NCBI GenBank assembly: GCA_029940375.1
Contig: JAPYUX010000002.1
Coordinates: 46,249 to 110,248 of the forward strand
From: Dehalococcoidia bacterium
GTDB taxonomy: Bacteria; Chloroflexota; Dehalococcoidia; Lucifugimonadales; Lucifugimonadaceae
DNA length: 64,000 bases
Direction of reading: 5' to 3'
A model generated the notes under the pieces. That model saw only the letters and a program-made list of their open reading frames with translations. It searched no databases and was not told the DNA's origin. A program made the position numbers and the translations under genes. The first letter of the stretch is position 1, and every line of letters begins with the position of its first letter. Below, piece by piece: positions 63,552 through 64,000 of the stretch.

Positions 63552-64000
63552 TTACTCGAAAGTCCCCAACGTTTTTTTTCTTAATTGTTCCCAATCTATT
63601 TCATATCCTAATCCAGGTTTTGTAGGAGCCGTAACATAACCTTTTTCAAATTTTATATCCTCAACCAAACCAAATTTATTTTCACCAGTGCAGGGGAAAA
63701 ATTCAAAAAATTCACAATTAGGAACAGCCATTATTGCATGTAAATTAGCAACGTTATCTAAAGAATTACCTGATCCTGAATGTATTTCACATTTCATATT
63801 AAATGCTTCGGCTAAATTAGCTAATTTAATCAAAGGAGTAATACCTCCACAAGCAACAACATCTCCTCGCAAAATATCTGTAGCCTTTTCTGTTATCCAT
63901 TCTGCAGTCCCGTAAAATCTGCCAGGGATATATTCTGTAGCAATAATTGGTATATCTAGTTTTTGATGTAATTTTTTATAACTATAAATGTCTTCTTCAA
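63552..64000 (-). CDS. enolase superfamily protein, 5' end outside window
   Basis: The frame is open from the window end (64000) down to the stop at 63552, so the N-terminus lies beyond the window; an in-window TTG at 63872 is not the real start. The visible part is the last ~149 residues of the barrel: LDIPIIATEYIPG holds the third metal ligand region, DILRGDVVACGGITPLIKLANLAEAF follows (split: DILRGDVVACGG, then ITPLIKLANLAEAF), then KCEIHSGSGN with the catalytic-type His, and the typical ending TAPTKPGLGYEIDW. It is the sixth enolase-superfamily gene in 64 kb. Confidence 0.82.
   Translation of the reverse strand, partial: EEDIYSYKKLHQKLDIPIIATEYIPGRFYGTAEWITEKATDILRGDVVACGGITPLIKLANLAEAFNMKCEIHSGSGNSLDNVANLHAIMAVPNCEFFEFFPCTGENKFGLVEDIKFEKGYVTAPTKPGLGYEIDWEQLRKKTLGTFE

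Noticed and set aside
1..64000. tRNA, rRNA, CRISPR arrays and insertion sequences
   Set aside because: I found no TPsiC-like GTTCGA arm in a cloverleaf context in the gaps, no rRNA-like sequence, no regular repeat-spacer array and no transposase. A dedicated covariance search would be needed to be certain.

Overview
The window is 64 kb of AT-rich bacterial chromosome (roughly 30% G+C by eye). It is densely packed with short intergenic gaps, and I see no rRNA, tRNA, insertion sequence or CRISPR array. The gene set suggests a free-living, streamlined, probably marine bacterium near the SAR202 / Dehalococcoidia-like Chloroflexota. This rests on six enolase-superfamily (mandelate racemase / sugar-acid dehydratase type) genes in 64 kb, Ldh_2 dehydrogenases, HpcH/HpaI aldolases, a DUF362 protein and an N-acyl-D-amino-acid deacylase, beside Gram-positive-style housekeeping genes (RNase Y, FakA/DegV, RecG, RpoD with DnaG). 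The assignment is an inference from gene content, not from a marker-gene tree.

Layout. 0-4 kb: DnaG primase (5' end outside the window), RpoD and two small membrane/envelope proteins. 3.9-8.4 kb, minus strand: a potassium-uptake operon (TrkH, TrkA) that also encodes a Usp-like protein, two divergent RCK/TrkA-like proteins and prephenate dehydratase. 8.4-11.2 kb: a methylenetetrahydrofolate-reductase-like protein, a corrinoid-type methyltransferase and a YihY/BrkB membrane protein. 11.2-17.7 kb: IleRS (type 2), a small DUF protein, an amidohydrolase, a DUF362 protein and a thioredoxin-reductase-like flavoprotein. 17.7-26 kb: an SDR with a changed catalytic lysine, then argJ-B-D-G-H, a hypothetical protein and a galactonate-dehydratase-like enolase. 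26-35.6 kb: Rpe, L28, FakA, DegV, RecG, an NHL-repeat protein and LeuRS.

35.7-49.3 kb is an accessory catabolic region. It holds a D-aminoacylase-like amidohydrolase, a mannonate-dehydratase-like enolase, a zinc alcohol dehydrogenase, two HpcH/HpaI aldolases, another enolase (carrying a 36-bp perfect palindrome inside its coding sequence), a genuine formylglycine-generating enzyme, a tandem pair of Ldh_2 dehydrogenases, a class III CoA-transferase and an SDR. A plausible joint role is dehydration, retro-aldol cleavage and redox processing of sugar acids, perhaps released from sulfated polymers. No sulfatase and no transporter for these substrates lies in the window.

49.3-58.7 kb: RNase Y, YmdB-type phosphodiesterase, PHP phosphoesterase, PlsY, a zinc-ribbon membrane protein, another galactonate-dehydratase-like enolase, PepP, oligoribonuclease, a GNAT protein and a SIMPL lipoprotein. 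58.7-64 kb: a frameshifted MFS transporter remnant, an ACR3 arsenite exporter, a DAO-type flavin oxidase, a fifth enolase, a DUF6159-like membrane protein and a sixth enolase cut by the window end.

Recurrent features are tight coupling (1-nt or 4-nt start/stop overlaps), TTG starts preceded by Shine-Dalgarno sites, and several first genes whose ATG lies only about 10-20 nt after a TATAAT box with no Shine-Dalgarno site, which suggests leaderless mRNAs.
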